Shown here: positions 23,848 through 33,173 of the stretch, one piece after another
Layout: the number at the start of each line of letters is the position of its first letter
Numbering within the stretch: the stretch's first letter is position 1
Source of the DNA: Sphingomonadaceae bacterium
Lineage (GTDB): Bacteria; Pseudomonadota; Alphaproteobacteria; Sphingomonadales; Sphingomonadaceae
Assembly (NCBI GenBank): GCA_019239915.1
Contig: JAFAZF010000014.1
Span: forward strand, 1 to 64,000
DNA length: 64,000 nt
Direction: 5' to 3'
Notes under the pieces: model-generated
What the model was told of the DNA's origin: nothing
The model's database searches: none
The model's input: the letters and a program-made list of their open reading frames with translations, nothing else
Program-made: the position numbers and the translations under genes

Positions 23848-25524
23848 TCAGCCGTTGACGACCTGGCGGCGATCGGCAAGCCGGTCGAGCAGCATGGCCT
23901 CGTCCATTGGCGCCGCGAAGGCATAGCCCTGCATCGCGTCGCAGCCGATCACGCGCAGCACCTTCGCCTGATCCTCGCTCTCAATGCCCGTCGCCACCAC
24001 CGAGAAGCCGTGCGTGTGCAGCAGGTTGATCAGCGCGTTGGCGACGCCGCGCGCGTCTTCCGAACCGCCGAGCCCGGCGCAGATCGACGGCGCAAGCTTG
24101 ATGCGATCGATCGGCAGGCTGCCGAGCCGGCCGAGGTTGCAATAGCCGCTGCCGAAGTCGTCGATGGTGACGGTCACGCCGTCGGCGCGCAGCGCTACGA
24201 TACCGTCGAGCGCGGGGCCGCCATAACCGATACCGCTCGCCGCCGCTTCGCTGATCTCGAGCTCGATCAGGTCGAGCGGCAGGTTGCGCCGCGCCATGGC
24301 GGTGCGGAGCTGCACGAAGAAATCCGGATGCTCGAGCTGGCGGGCCGCGACGTTGATCGCGAGCCGTTGCGTGATCCCGGCCTGTTGCCAGCGATCGAGA
24401 ACGTCGGCCGCTTGCGCGATGCCCCAGCCGCCGATCGCTGCCATCAGGCCATTTTCGTCGGCGGCGCCGATGAACTCCTGCGCCGGCCGCAGCTCACCCG
24501 AAGGGTGGCGCCAGCGCAGCAGCGCCTCGACCGCTACGATGCGTCCGCTCCTAACGTTGACCTGCGGCTGATAGGCGAAGGTGAACTCGCCGCGATCCAG
24601 CGCCTCGCGCAACTCGTCATCAAGCTTCTCGCGCGCGTCGGCGCGGGCCGCCAGCGCGGCCGAGAACACCTGCATCCGGCTGCGGCCCAGCGCCTTCGCC
24701 TTGTACATCGCGATGTCGGCCGATCGCATCAGCTGGCTCAGCGTCTCGCCATGCTCGGGATAGACGGCGACACCCACGGAGGCGCCGACATCAAGGCTCT
24801 GCGCGCCGATAGGAAAGGGCTCGGCGAGCGTCTGAACAATGCGCTGCGCGAGTGGTTCGGCGGCATCGCTGTTCGGTACGAGCAGCGTGAACTCGTCGCC
24901 GGCGAGCCGCGCCACGGAGGCGCAGCCACCGGACATGCCCAGCTCGCCGCAGACCTCGGCTGCCGCGGCGAGCAGCCGCTCGGCGACGATGCGCAGCAGC
25001 GCATCCCCGAACGCATGCCCGAGGCTGTCGTTGACCGTCTTGAAGCGATCGAGGTCGACGAACAGCAGCACCGCCCGTCCCTCGCTGCCCAACGTCGCGA
25101 GCAGCGTCTCGGCCTGCTCGCGGAAATGGACGCGGTTCGGCAGGCCTGTCACCGGGTCGTGGCGGGCAAGCGCGTTGATGTGCGCGATCTGCTCGCGCAT
25201 CTGGCCGAACATCGAATCCATCGCGGTGCCGAGCGCGGGCAGCGTCTTGTGGATCGGTTCCGGCGTCGGCGAACTCAGGTCGCCTTGCGCAGCCGCGCCG
25301 AGCCGGACCGAAACCTGATCGACCGCGACGGCGGTGCCGGCGATCGCGCGTTCGGCCGAGCCCCAGCTCATCACCCCGCAGACGATCGCGACGACGAGCG
25401 CGCGCGTGAATTCGTCGGGCGTGACGGCGCCGCCGGCGCCGGCGAGCAGCGCCAGGATGAACACCACCGCGCCCGCGCTCAGCGCGAACGTGATGGCTCT
25501 TGCCCTCAGCGTGAGGCCTTCCAT
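23848..25524 (-). CDS. Membrane-bound GGDEF-EAL cyclic-di-GMP protein
   Basis: A 558-residue protein with two N-terminal membrane helices (about 9-30 and 40-58), a short linker, a GGDEF domain and an EAL domain. The cyclase signature is AGDEF (in RLAGDEFTLL), one residue off GGDEF but of a type often active; the substrate region is FVDLDRFKTVNDSLGHAFGD. The EAL domain keeps VEALLRWRHP, EISEAA, DDFGSGYCNLG and DRIKL, so phosphodiesterase activity is plausible. It would make or break cyclic-di-GMP at the inner membrane; which activity dominates cannot be told. Confidence 0.92.
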   Translation of the reverse strand: MEGLTLRARAITFALSAGAVVFILALLAGAGGAVTPDEFTRALVVAIVCGVMSWGSAERAIAGTAVAVDQVSVRLGAAAQGDLSSPTPEPIHKTLPALGTAMDSMFGQMREQIAHINALARHDPVTGLPNRVHFREQAETLLATLGSEGRAVLLFVDLDRFKTVNDSLGHAFGDALLRIVAERLLAAAAEVCGELGMSGGCASVARLAGDEFTLLVPNSDAAEPLAQRIVQTLAEPFPIGAQSLDVGASVGVAVYPEHGETLSQLMRSADIAMYKAKALGRSRMQVFSAALAARADAREKLDDELREALDRGEFTFAYQPQVNVRSGRIVAVEALLRWRHPSGELRPAQEFIGAADENGLMAAIGGWGIAQAADVLDRWQQAGITQRLAINVAARQLEHPDFFVQLRTAMARRNLPLDLIELEISEAAASGIGYGGPALDGIVALRADGVTVTIDDFGSGYCNLGRLGSLPIDRIKLAPSICAGLGGSEDARGVANALINLLHTHGFSVVATGIESEDQAKVLRVIGCDAMQGYAFAAPMDEAMLLDRLADRRQVVNG

Positions 25525-25614
25525 CGCCTGCCGTACACCCCGCCCGGCCGCATCCGGACGATGCGGTTTCAGGCTTGTGACAGAGCGGGGTTAAAAGATT
25601 CTCGACGGCAGCCG

Positions 25615-26199
25615 TTATCGTTCCCGCCGCAGGATAAGGTAGAGCGCGCCGGCGCCGCCATGACGGGGATGCGCGGCGCGCACCGCGGCGATGCGGCGGG
25701 CGTGCGGCGAATGCGTCAGCCAGTCCGGTAGCGCCGCGCGGATCGCGCCGCGCCGCTGCCCGCCCGGCCGCGGCGCCCGGCCGGTGATCACGAGCAGCAG
25801 CCGATCGCCCATCGCCAACGATCGCGCCAGCGCCTCGTCGAGCGCGGCGTGCGCGCTCGCAAGCGTGTGGCCGTGGAGATCGATCGTGGCGTCGGGCGCG
25901 ACCATCCCGCGCCGCAGCCGCCGGTCCCAGCCGCCGTCGAGCGTGTCGCCGACAACGGACGATCCTTCCCGGCCAGGCGAAGGTGTCACGCGCGCGCGTG
26001 CCGGAGGGGGAGGATGACGGCCGGTTCGTGAAGGCTCGCCGCCCTCCCCCTCCGTTGTCTTCGGCGCCACCTCGCCCTGGCGGAGGAGTATAGAGGGCTG
26101 CGCTTGGCGGTGCAGCGCGCGGACGGTCGCGGTGACGCGCTGCCAGAGTGCGCGCTCTTCGGGACCGAGGGGGTCAGGGTCGCGCGATCGCCCCGTCAT
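25615..26199 (-). CDS. Smr-domain protein with an inserted palindromic element
   Basis: A 194-residue protein from the ATG at 26199 (MTGRSRDPDPLGPEERALW). The C-terminal Smr domain, a DNA/RNA nicking-nuclease fold, shows DLHGHTLASAHAALDEAL and LLVITGRAPRPGG, where the usual HGKG-type motif reads TGRA. Residues about 37-80 are low-complexity proline/glycine-rich sequence encoded by a palindromic repeat (25960-26090) that is absent from the fold logic of the family. The start overlaps the end of mltA by 26 bp, so it is the last gene of a tim44-mltA-smr operon. The specific role is unknown. Confidence 0.85.
   Translation of the reverse strand: MTGRSRDPDPLGPEERALWQRVTATVRALHRQAQPSILLRQGEVAPKTTEGEGGEPSRTGRHPPPPARARVTPSPGREGSSVVGDTLDGGWDRRLRRGMVAPDATIDLHGHTLASAHAALDEALARSLAMGDRLLLVITGRAPRPGGQRRGAIRAALPDWLTHSPHARRIAAVRAAHPRHGGAGALYLILRRER
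25960..26090. repeat. Palindromic repeat element inside the Smr gene
   Basis: Inner arms CGGAGGGGGAGG (26002-26013) and CCTCCCCCTCCG (26043-26054) are a perfect 12-bp inverted repeat. Outer arms CCAGGCGAAGGTG (25973-25985) and CACCTCGCCCTGG (26068-26080) match imperfectly. The element is translated in frame as residues about 37-80 of the Smr protein. Confidence 0.7.
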
Positions 26200-27592
26200 G
26201 CGACAGCCTTTCGATCGTTCCGACGGGGAGCAGCAGATAGTCGAGGCCATGCGCCGACATGCCGCCGGCGATCGTGCGCGCCCGCGCGCCGTCGCCCCAG
26301 AAGGTATCGAAGCGGTTGGCGCCCTTGATCGCGCCGCCGGTATCCTGCGCGACCCACAGGCCCGTCGCCTCGGGATGATCGTCCGAGCTGATCCACACCG
26401 GCGCCCCCAGCGGCGTGAAGGCGGGATCCGCGGCGAGGCTGACGCGACCGACGACCGGGGCGCCGAGCGCGCCCAGCGGCCCCGGCCCGGTAATCTCCTT
26501 GAAGAAGACGAAGCTCTTGTTTTCGCGCATCACCGAGTCACCGCCGTCGGGCTGCGCGCGCAGCCAGTCGATCACGCTCTGCATCGTCGTTTGCCCCGGC
26601 GGCAATAGGCCACGGTCCTTGAGCAGCTTGCCGATCGCGACATAGGCGCGGCCGTTCTGCCCGGCATAGCCGATCCGCATCACGCTGCCGTCCGGCGCGA
26701 TCAGCCGGCCCGAGCCCTGGATCTGCAGGAAGAAGAGCTCGATCGGGTCGGTCGCCCACGCGATTTCGAGACCCTTTCCCTTGAGCGCGCCGTCCTCGAT
26801 CTCGCCGCGATCGAAATAGGGAATGAGCCGCCCGTCCTGCACGCGGCCCTTGATCGAGCGGCCCTTGAGATCGGGCGCGAACAGGCCAAGGTCGGCCTCG
26901 ACGAGGTCGCCGGGCAGGCGATAGATCGGCACTGGATAGCCGGGCGGCGGGGTCGCCGGCTCGGTCGCGGGAGGGCTCGCCGGCGGCGGGACATAGGAGC
27001 CGGCATAGGGGACGAGCTTGCCGTTCTGGACGCGCCCGCTGATCTGCCGGCCGGCGAGATCGGCCGCGAACAGGCCGAGATCGACGTCGGCAAGGATGAC
27101 AGGCGGGATGGTGGGCGTGGCGAGCGCACCATAGCCGAGCGCCGGCGGCGTGCGCACGGCGGTGATCTCCGGCTCGTAATAGCCGGTCGCGAACAGCCTG
27201 CCTTCGCCGATCTGCACGGTTTCGAAATAGCGGTCGAAGAAACCGCGCGCATCGTCCTCCGTCCAGCCGGCGGCAGCGTCACAGGCCGGTCGCCAGTCGC
27301 TGCCGCGCGTGAGGCCGCTGCGGTCGTTGCGTCTGACCAGCGCGCGGCAGCTCGACCGGAAGGCGACAAGGGCGGCGCGGGCCCGCTCGGACGTGATCGG
27401 CAGCGAACGGGGCGGCGGCCCCTTGCGAATCCCCGCCGCGATGGCGTTGCTGGGCGCCAGCGAGGGTGGGGGCGCCGTTTTGGGGCCGTGCGCAGGAGCC
27501 GGGGGACCGCCGCTCGGCGCGACGCAGGCCGAAAGCGCGAGCGCGGGCAGCAGCGCCGGCGCGCTCCGGATCAGCCCACGCAAGACGGTCAC
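26174..27592 (-). CDS. mltA: Membrane-bound lytic murein transglycosylase A
   Basis: A 472-residue lipoprotein (lipobox LSAC, Cys23) that cleaves peptidoglycan glycan strands to 1,6-anhydro products at the outer membrane. MltA features are RLFATGYYEPEI, the PLGALGAPVVGRVSLAADPAFTPLG region, and the 3D domain DTGGAIKGANRFDTFWGDG with catalytic Asp residues. Unusual: a 30-residue motif occurs twice, at 167-196 (DLGLFAADLAGRQISGRV) and 230-259 (DLGLFAPDLKGRSIKGRV), about 20 of 30 positions identical, joined by a proline-rich linker. The start overlaps the tim44-like stop by 4 bp. Confidence 0.93.
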   Translation of the reverse strand: MTVLRGLIRSAPALLPALALSACVAPSGGPPAPAHGPKTAPPPSLAPSNAIAAGIRKGPPPRSLPITSERARAALVAFRSSCRALVRRNDRSGLTRGSDWRPACDAAAGWTEDDARGFFDRYFETVQIGEGRLFATGYYEPEITAVRTPPALGYGALATPTIPPVILADVDLGLFAADLAGRQISGRVQNGKLVPYAGSYVPPPASPPATEPATPPPGYPVPIYRLPGDLVEADLGLFAPDLKGRSIKGRVQDGRLIPYFDRGEIEDGALKGKGLEIAWATDPIELFFLQIQGSGRLIAPDGSVMRIGYAGQNGRAYVAIGKLLKDRGLLPPGQTTMQSVIDWLRAQPDGGDSVMRENKSFVFFKEITGPGPLGALGAPVVGRVSLAADPAFTPLGAPVWISSDDHPEATGLWVAQDTGGAIKGANRFDTFWGDGARARTIAGGMSAHGLDYLLLPVGTIERLSHDGAIARP

Positions 27593-28236
27593 GCCGCCTC
27601 GTCGGTCTCGATCAGCACCCAGTTGGGATCGGCGGCGCGGACGTGGCGGCTGAACGTCCAGACATCATGCGTCGGCACCGCGTCGGTGAGCGAACCGGCG
27701 ATGACGTTACCGTCCTTGTCGCGCGTCACGGCCGCGATGTCGGCGTCGAAGCGGACAGTGACGACCGCCATCTGCCCGTCTATCCGCGCCGCGCTGATCG
27801 CCGCGCGCTCGATCGAGACGAGCCGGTTGTCGAGCACCTCGCCCGCGGCTTCGCGCGCCTCAATCGCTTGCGCGAACGCATCGCGCACCTCATCGCCGGC
27901 GAGGCCCGCCAGCGCGGCATCGTCGCCCCGCCAGAAGGCTTCGAGCACGACACGATAGGCGGCGCGTGCGCCGTCGAGGAAGCGGCCGACGTCGAAGCTG
28001 GAATCGGCGGCGACGATCGCGCGGACGCCGTCGGTCGCGCGCGGCTCGATCAGCGCGTCGCCGGGCGCGGGCGTCTGTTCGCGCACGACGTCCATCGCGC
28101 GGGGCGATCGGACGGCGGGTTGCGCCTCGACGGGTTTGGCGATCGGCTGCTCATGGCCGGTCCGCCGGCCAAGCACGGCATAAAGCCGCAGGCCAACGAA
28201 CAGCGCTACCATCGCCAAGAGGATGATCTGGACCAC
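27589..28236 (-). CDS. Tim44-like domain membrane protein
   Basis: A 215-residue protein starting at GTG 28236 with a strong GGAGG site just upstream. One N-terminal membrane helix (residues 3-20, IILLAMVALFVGLRLYAV) is followed by a linker and a Tim44/TimA-like domain (about 78-210, FDVGRFLDGARAAYRVVLEAF...VDVWTFSRHV-type pattern). Alphaproteobacterial Tim44-like proteins sit in the inner membrane and bind partner proteins; they are related to the mitochondrial import motor subunit. It is the first gene of a probable tim44-mltA-smr operon and is divergent from secB, an arrangement conserved in many sphingomonads. Confidence 0.85.
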   Translation of the reverse strand: MVQIILLAMVALFVGLRLYAVLGRRTGHEQPIAKPVEAQPAVRSPRAMDVVREQTPAPGDALIEPRATDGVRAIVAADSSFDVGRFLDGARAAYRVVLEAFWRGDDAALAGLAGDEVRDAFAQAIEAREAAGEVLDNRLVSIERAAISAARIDGQMAVVTVRFDADIAAVTRDKDGNVIAGSLTDAVPTHDVWTFSRHVRAADPNWVLIETDEAA

Positions 28237-28414
28237 CGAACCTCCGAATTGACCATGCTACATAAGAAGAAGCGCGGCGCAGTTCAAATGGTGCGCGACA
28301 CGATGTTGTTCCGCCGCCCCGGGGGCGGGTGCGCGGCGACGGCATTGCCCTGCCCCGGCCCGCCTGCTAGGCGCCCGCATCGCCCGCGACGGGCCTGCCG
28401 GAGAGTGAGTGGAG

Positions 28415-28918
28415 ATGAGCGACGATCGCGGGCTGCTGGGCGGCGCGGGTGCGGGCAATGGCGCCGACGACGCGCCGCAAGTCAGTCTCATCACGCAATA
28501 TGTGAAGGATCTCTCCTTCGAAAATCCGAACGCGCCGGCGGTCTATCAGTGGCAGGGCCAGCCCCAGATCGAGGTCCAGTTCAACATCGCGGCGAATTCT
28601 CTTGGCGACGATGTTCACGAGGTCGTGCTGCACGTCCAGGTCAAGGCCGTCGCCGCGGACAAGACCGCGTTTCAGATCGAGGTCGCCTATGGCGGCCTGT
28701 TCGGCATCCGCAATTTCCCCGAGAACGAGCTGCAGCCGTTCATGCTCGCCGAGGCGCCGCGGCTGCTGTTCCCGTTCGCGCGGCGCGTGATCGCCGACAC
28801 CGTGCGCGACGGGGGCTTCCCGCAGCTGATGCTCGATCCGATCGACTTCACCAGCCTCTACATGCAGCAGCTCGATGCGCAGCAGGCGCAAGCGATGGCG
28901 CCGCAGGGCAGCGCCTGA
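28415..28918 (+). CDS. secB: Protein-export chaperone SecB
   Basis: A 167-residue SecB from the ATG at 28415 (MSDDRGLLGG). An in-frame GTG at 28409 is too close to its GGAG site. Family features are SLITQYVKDLSFENPNAP, an alternating beta pattern through EVVLHVQVKA and FQIEVAYGGLF, and the SecA-binding acidic/hydrophobic region PFARRVIADTVRDGGFPQLMLDPIDF. SecB is a tetramer that keeps preproteins unfolded and passes them to SecA. It is divergent from the tim44-mltA-smr operon. Confidence 0.95.
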   Translation: MSDDRGLLGGAGAGNGADDAPQVSLITQYVKDLSFENPNAPAVYQWQGQPQIEVQFNIAANSLGDDVHEVVLHVQVKAVAADKTAFQIEVAYGGLFGIRNFPENELQPFMLAEAPRLLFPFARRVIADTVRDGGFPQLMLDPIDFTSLYMQQLDAQQAQAMAPQGSA

Positions 28919-28940
28919 GCGCACCCTCTGCCCCAGCTAC

Positions 28941-29031
28941 CCGGTTCGTCCTGAGCGAAGTCGAAGGACGTGCCACAAGTGACATCGCCCGCCGCACGTG
29001 CTTCGTCTGCGCTCAGCACGAACGGGTATCT
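28941..29031. repeat. Dispersed palindromic repeat (family A) between secB and murJ
   Basis: One arm reads GGTTCGTCCTGAGCGAAGTC from about 28941; the inverted arm ends GCTCAGCACGAACGGG near 29030. This copy lies between two genes of the same direction, unlike the other family A copies, which sit between convergent genes. Confidence 0.75.
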
Positions 29032-29043
29032 TGTGACTGAAGA

Positions 29044-30633
29044 ATGAGCATCGTCCGCAACAGCATGACGATCGGCGCACTGACGCTCGTCAGCCGCGTG
29101 CTCGGCTTCGTGCGCGACCAGCTGATGGCGCATTTCGTCGGCGCGGGCTTCGCGTCGGACGCGTTCCTCGTCGCCTGGCGGTTGCCCAATCTGTTCCGCG
29201 CGCTGTTCGCCGAGGGCGCATTCTCAGCCGCCTATGTGCCGATGTTCAACCGCGTGATGGCGGAAGCCGAGCGGCGCGGCGAGCCGCCGCTCGCCGCCGG
29301 CGTTGCCTTCGCCGAAAATGTGCTCTCGGTGCTGTTGCCGTTCCTCGCCGTTTTCACGACGCTGATGGTCGCGTTTCCCAAGCCGATCGTCTGGGCGATC
29401 ACGCTTGGCTTCAAGGAGGGTGGCGGCCCGGAGAAGTTCGCGCTCGCGACCGAACTCAGCCGCATCACCTTCCCCTATCTCGCGCTGATCAGTCTCGTCT
29501 CGCTGATGGGCGGCATCCTCAATTCCTTGAACCGCTTCTGGGTAAACGCCGCGGCGCCGGTGCTGCTCAACATCTGCATGATCGTGGCGCTGCTGTTCTT
29601 CCGCGGACATGACGCGATCGCGACGGCGCATACGCAGGCGGTTGCCGTCACCATCTCCGGCGTCGTCCAGCTCGCATGGTTGATCTGGTCGGCGCGCCAG
29701 GCCGGCGTCGTGCTGCGGCTGAAGGCGCCGGCGCTGAACCCGCAGGTGCGCAAGCTGCTCGCGATCATCTGGCCGGCGGCGGTCGGCCAGGGCGCGGTGC
29801 AGTTCAACATCCTCGTCATCACGATGCTGGCGGCCGGATTTCTCGGGCAGGGTTCGGTCTCCTACATCTATTATGCCGATCGGCTGAACCAGCTGCCGCT
29901 CGCGCTCGTCGGCATCGGCGTCGGCACCGCGATCCTCCCGGTAATCTCGCGGCACATCGGCGGCGGCCGCGATGCCGAGGCGATCCACACGCAGAACCGC
30001 GCGATCGAGCTTTCGCTGCTGCTCGCGCTGCCGGCCGCGGCCGGGCTGATGTGCGCCGCGACCGCGCTGATCCGCGGCCTGCTCCAGACCGGCCATTTCA
30101 CGGCTGCCGACACCGCATCGACGTCGGCGGTGCTCACCGCGATGTCATTCGGCCTGCCCGCCTACATCCTCATCAAGGTGTTCACGCCGGGCTTCTACGC
30201 GCGTGCCGACACCAGGACACCGGTGCGCATCGCCATCGTCGAGATGGCGTGCAACATGGCGCTCAACCTCGCCTTCGTGTTCGGGACGCGGCTCGGCGTC
30301 GTCGGCCTCGCCATCTCGGGTGCGACCTGCGCCTGGATCAACGCCGGGCTGCTCTACCTGATGCTCCATCGGCGCGGTCATTTCCGCACCGATGCGCAGC
30401 TCCGCCGCCGCGTGCCGCGGCTCGTGCTCGCGACGCTGGTGATGGCGGCGCTGCTGCTGGTGCTGAATCCGGTCGTCGCACCGCATCTCGGCGGCGGCTT
30501 CGCCACGCGCGTCATCTGGCTGAGCCTGCTGATCATACCGGCGGCCCTCGTCTACTTCGCGGCGGCCTTCCTGCTCGGTGCGATCAGCCTGCCCGAGATC
30601 CGGGCGCAGCTGCTCCGCCGCCGCGCGGCTTGA
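29044..30633 (+). CDS. murJ: Lipid II flippase MurJ
   Basis: A 529-residue polytopic membrane protein with about 14 hydrophobic helices. It moves the peptidoglycan precursor lipid II across the inner membrane. The MurJ start ([22 protein letters not shown]) and the conserved [23 protein letters not shown] are clear. Functionally important Arg residues near the cavity are visible in RVLGFVRD and RLPN. The gene precedes trpS by 32 bp in the same direction. Confidence 0.95.
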   Translation: MSIVRNSMTIGALTLVSRVLGFVRDQLMAHFVGAGFASDAFLVAWRLPNLFRALFAEGAFSAAYVPMFNRVMAEAERRGEPPLAAGVAFAENVLSVLLPFLAVFTTLMVAFPKPIVWAITLGFKEGGGPEKFALATELSRITFPYLALISLVSLMGGILNSLNRFWVNAAAPVLLNICMIVALLFFRGHDAIATAHTQAVAVTISGVVQLAWLIWSARQAGVVLRLKAPALNPQVRKLLAIIWPAAVGQGAVQFNILVITMLAAGFLGQGSVSYIYYADRLNQLPLALVGIGVGTAILPVISRHIGGGRDAEAIHTQNRAIELSLLLALPAAAGLMCAATALIRGLLQTGHFTAADTASTSAVLTAMSFGLPAYILIKVFTPGFYARADTRTPVRIAIVEMACNMALNLAFVFGTRLGVVGLAISGATCAWINAGLLYLMLHRRGHFRTDAQLRRRVPRLVLATLVMAALLLVLNPVVAPHLGGGFATRVIWLSLLIIPAALVYFAAAFLLGAISLPEIRAQLLRRRAA

Positions 30634-30665
30634 CGACGGGTGCGCGCTGCCCGAAGCGCGGCGCC

Positions 30666-31664
30666 ATGAGCAAGCCACCCGTCATCATCTCCGGTATCCA
30701 GCCGACCGGCAACCTGCACCTCGGCAACTATCTCGGCGCGATCAAGCGTTGGGTTCGGATGCAGGATGAAGGCGACTGCTTCTTCTTCCTCGCCGACCTC
30801 CACGCTGTCACGGTCTACAACGATCCCGCGGAGCTGCGCGCCAACATCCGTGCGATGGCGGCGGCACTGATCGCGGCGGGCGTCGATCCGGCGCGCGCGA
30901 CGCTGTTCCGCCAGGCGCAGGTGCCCGCCCACGCCGAGCTCTGCTGGCTCCTGAACGGCACCGCGCGGATCGGCTGGCTCAACCGCATGACCCAGTTCAA
31001 GGAGAAGTCGGGCAAGAACCGGGAGGGCGCCTCGATCGGGCTCTACGCCTATCCCGTGCTGCAGGCCGCCGACGTGCTGCTCTACCAGGCGACGCGCGTT
31101 CCCGTCGGCGAGGACCAGAAGCAGCATCTCGAGCTCGCGCGCGACATCGCGGCCAAGTTCAACACCGATTATGGCGTCGCGCTGTTCGCGCTGCCCGAGC
31201 CGATCATCGGCGGCCCGGCGGCCCGCGTGATGAGCTTGCGTGACGGCCAGGCGAAAATGTCCAAGTCCGATCCCTCGGACCAGAGCCGGATCAACCTCAC
31301 CGACGATGCCGACGCCGTCGCCGCCAAGATCCGCAAGGCGAAGACCGATCCCGAGCCGCTGCCCGACGATCCGGCGCTGCTCGATGGCCGCCCCGAGGCG
31401 CGCAATCTCATCGGCATCTACGCCGCGCTTGCCGACGAGACTCCGGCGGCGGTGTTGGCGAAGTTCGCAGGCCAAGGCTTCGGTACGTTCAAGCCCGCCC
31501 TCGCCGAGCTGACGGTCGAGACGCTGCGCCCGATCAAGGACATGCTCGATCGCTTGGCGGCGGACCCGGGCGAGCTCGACCGCCTGCTCGGCCTCGGCGC
31601 CGAACGTGCCCGCGAGGTCGCCGCGCCGACGCTGGCGAAGGCGTACGAGGCGCTGGGGCTGTAG
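30666..31664 (+). CDS. trpS: Tryptophanyl-tRNA synthetase
   Basis: A 332-residue class I synthetase that charges tRNA-Trp. The HIGH-type motif is GNLHLGNY in [20 protein letters not shown], and the KMSKS motif is [10 protein letters not shown]. The tryptophan pocket and dimer region follow in [15 protein letters not shown] and [15 protein letters not shown]. The start at 30666 is fixed by the conserved N-terminus even though the frame is open far upstream; its ribosome binding site is weak. Probably co-transcribed with murJ. Confidence 0.95.
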   Translation: MSKPPVIISGIQPTGNLHLGNYLGAIKRWVRMQDEGDCFFFLADLHAVTVYNDPAELRANIRAMAAALIAAGVDPARATLFRQAQVPAHAELCWLLNGTARIGWLNRMTQFKEKSGKNREGASIGLYAYPVLQAADVLLYQATRVPVGEDQKQHLELARDIAAKFNTDYGVALFALPEPIIGGPAARVMSLRDGQAKMSKSDPSDQSRINLTDDADAVAAKIRKAKTDPEPLPDDPALLDGRPEARNLIGIYAALADETPAAVLAKFAGQGFGTFKPALAELTVETLRPIKDMLDRLAADPGELDRLLGLGAERAREVAAPTLAKAYEALGL

Positions 31665-31687
31665 CGCGATCAGACAACGCCCCGTTC

Positions 31688-31772
31688 GTCCTGAGGAAAA
31701 GTCGAAGGACGTGCCGCAAGCGATGTCCCTGCGCGGCAAGCACTTCGACTTCGCTCAGTGCGACCGGTTTTC
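31688..31772. repeat. Dispersed palindromic repeat (family A) between trpS and dnaA
   Basis: Arms GTTCGTCCTGAGGAAAAGTC (from 31688) and CACTTCGACTTCGCTCAGTG (near 31741) face each other in the gap between the convergent ends of trpS and dnaA. It fills nearly all of the 129-bp intergenic space. Confidence 0.75.
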
Positions 31773-31793
31773 CTTTTTCCTCAGAAAAGGAGG

Positions 31794-33173
31794 TCAGCTC
31801 TCCAGCTGCCGCAGCAGCAGGCGCACGTCCGAGTCCAGCTCGGCGTCGATTGCGCGGAGCTTTTCGATCTGCTTGATCGCGTGGATGACCGTGGTGTGGT
31901 CGCGTCCGCCAAATCGCCTGCCGATCTCGGGGAGCGAGCGCGGCGTTAGCTGCTTGGCGATGTACATCGCGACCTGGCGCGGCCGAGCCACTTCGCGCGC
32001 GCGCCGTGCCGAGAGCATCTCGGAGTGGCGGATGCGGTAATGGTCCGAGACGCGGCGCTGGATCTCGTCGATCGTGATGCGGCGCTGATGCGCGCGGAGC
32101 AGATCGGCGAGCGTCTCGGCGACGAACTCGAGCGTGATCGCCTTGCCGGTCAGCGTCGCATAGGCGATGACGCGGTGGAGCGCGCCTTCCAGCTCGCGGA
32201 CGTTGGACGCGATCCTCTTGGCGAGGAACATCATCACGTCCTGCGGCACGCGCGCTTGCGGCATGCCCTCGAGCTTCTTGGCGATGATGTTGAAGCGAAG
32301 CTCGAAATCGGCCGGGTTGACGTCGGCGACAAGGCCGCCGCGGAGCCGCGACAGGATGCGGCTCTCGATCCCCTCGAGATCCTGGGGCGAGCGATCGGCG
32401 GTGATGACGAGGCGGCGGCCGGCCGAGATGATCTCGTTCATCGTGTGGAAGAACTCCTCCTGGGTGGAGTCCTTGCCGGCGATGAACTGGACGTCGTCGA
32501 TCATCAGCAGATCGGCGGAGCGCAGCTTGGCCTTGAAGCTCAGCGTGTCCTTCGCCCGCATTGCGGTGACGAACTCGAACATGAACTTTTCGGCCGACAT
32601 GTAGAGCACGTGCGCGCCTGGCTGGCGGCGCCGGAACTCCTGCCCCAGCGCGTGCATGAGGTGCGTCTTGCCGAGGCCGGTCTGGCCGTGGAGGAAAAGC
32701 GGGTTGAACGCCGGGCGCCCACCTTCGGCGAGGCTGCGCGCGGCGTTGTAGGCGACCTCGTTCGCCTTGCCGACGACGAAGTTGTCGAAGCTGAGCCGGG
32801 GTTCGAGCAGGCTGCCGGTGTCGGCAGGGACCTCGATCGGCGTGGCCGGCGGCGCCTCCTCTTCGGACGGCGCATCGGGAACGAGGAACATCACCGGCCG
32901 CGCGTCGCTGCCGGCACGGATGGCGACGTCGCGGACCTGCGGCAGCATCGCGCGCCAGGCATGGCGCAGCCATGTCGCATAATGGGTTTCGACCCAGGTC
33001 GCCATGAACTCGGACGGCAGCGTCAGCAGCACGGTGCCGCTATCGGTCTCGAAGGATTCGAGCGCGATCGGCTTCAGCCAATTGTCGAAGGTGCGCCCGC
33101 CGCTCTCCTGGCGAAGGTTCGCGCGGATCGTCTGCCAGGCTGCCGTGATCGGTGCCATTTCGAGCGCATCCAT
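31794..33173 (-). CDS. dnaA: Chromosomal replication initiator DnaA
   Basis: A 459-residue initiator that binds DnaA boxes at oriC and opens the duplex. Domain I is at the N-terminus (AAWQTIRANLRQESGGRTFDNWL). The AAA+ domain has Walker A GQTGLGKTH and Walker B LLMIDDVQF; sensor regions follow (GLVADVNPADFELR). The C-terminal domain IV helix-turn-helix carries the signature GGRDHTTVIHAIKQIE. ATG 33173 is used (GGGAAG just before it); the next Met (33158) is possible. The set dnaA-rpsT-mutM with ubiE-ubiB divergent is a conserved alphaproteobacterial arrangement. Confidence 0.97.
   Translation of the reverse strand: MDALEMAPITAAWQTIRANLRQESGGRTFDNWLKPIALESFETDSGTVLLTLPSEFMATWVETHYATWLRHAWRAMLPQVRDVAIRAGSDARPVMFLVPDAPSEEEAPPATPIEVPADTGSLLEPRLSFDNFVVGKANEVAYNAARSLAEGGRPAFNPLFLHGQTGLGKTHLMHALGQEFRRRQPGAHVLYMSAEKFMFEFVTAMRAKDTLSFKAKLRSADLLMIDDVQFIAGKDSTQEEFFHTMNEIISAGRRLVITADRSPQDLEGIESRILSRLRGGLVADVNPADFELRFNIIAKKLEGMPQARVPQDVMMFLAKRIASNVRELEGALHRVIAYATLTGKAITLEFVAETLADLLRAHQRRITIDEIQRRVSDHYRIRHSEMLSARRAREVARPRQVAMYIAKQLTPRSLPEIGRRFGGRDHTTVIHAIKQIEKLRAIDAELDSDVRLLLRQLES

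Noticed and set aside
23779-25731. 650-residue open frame antisense to the GGDEF-EAL gene
   Set aside because: The minus strand carries all GGDEF and EAL motifs; this frame has none.
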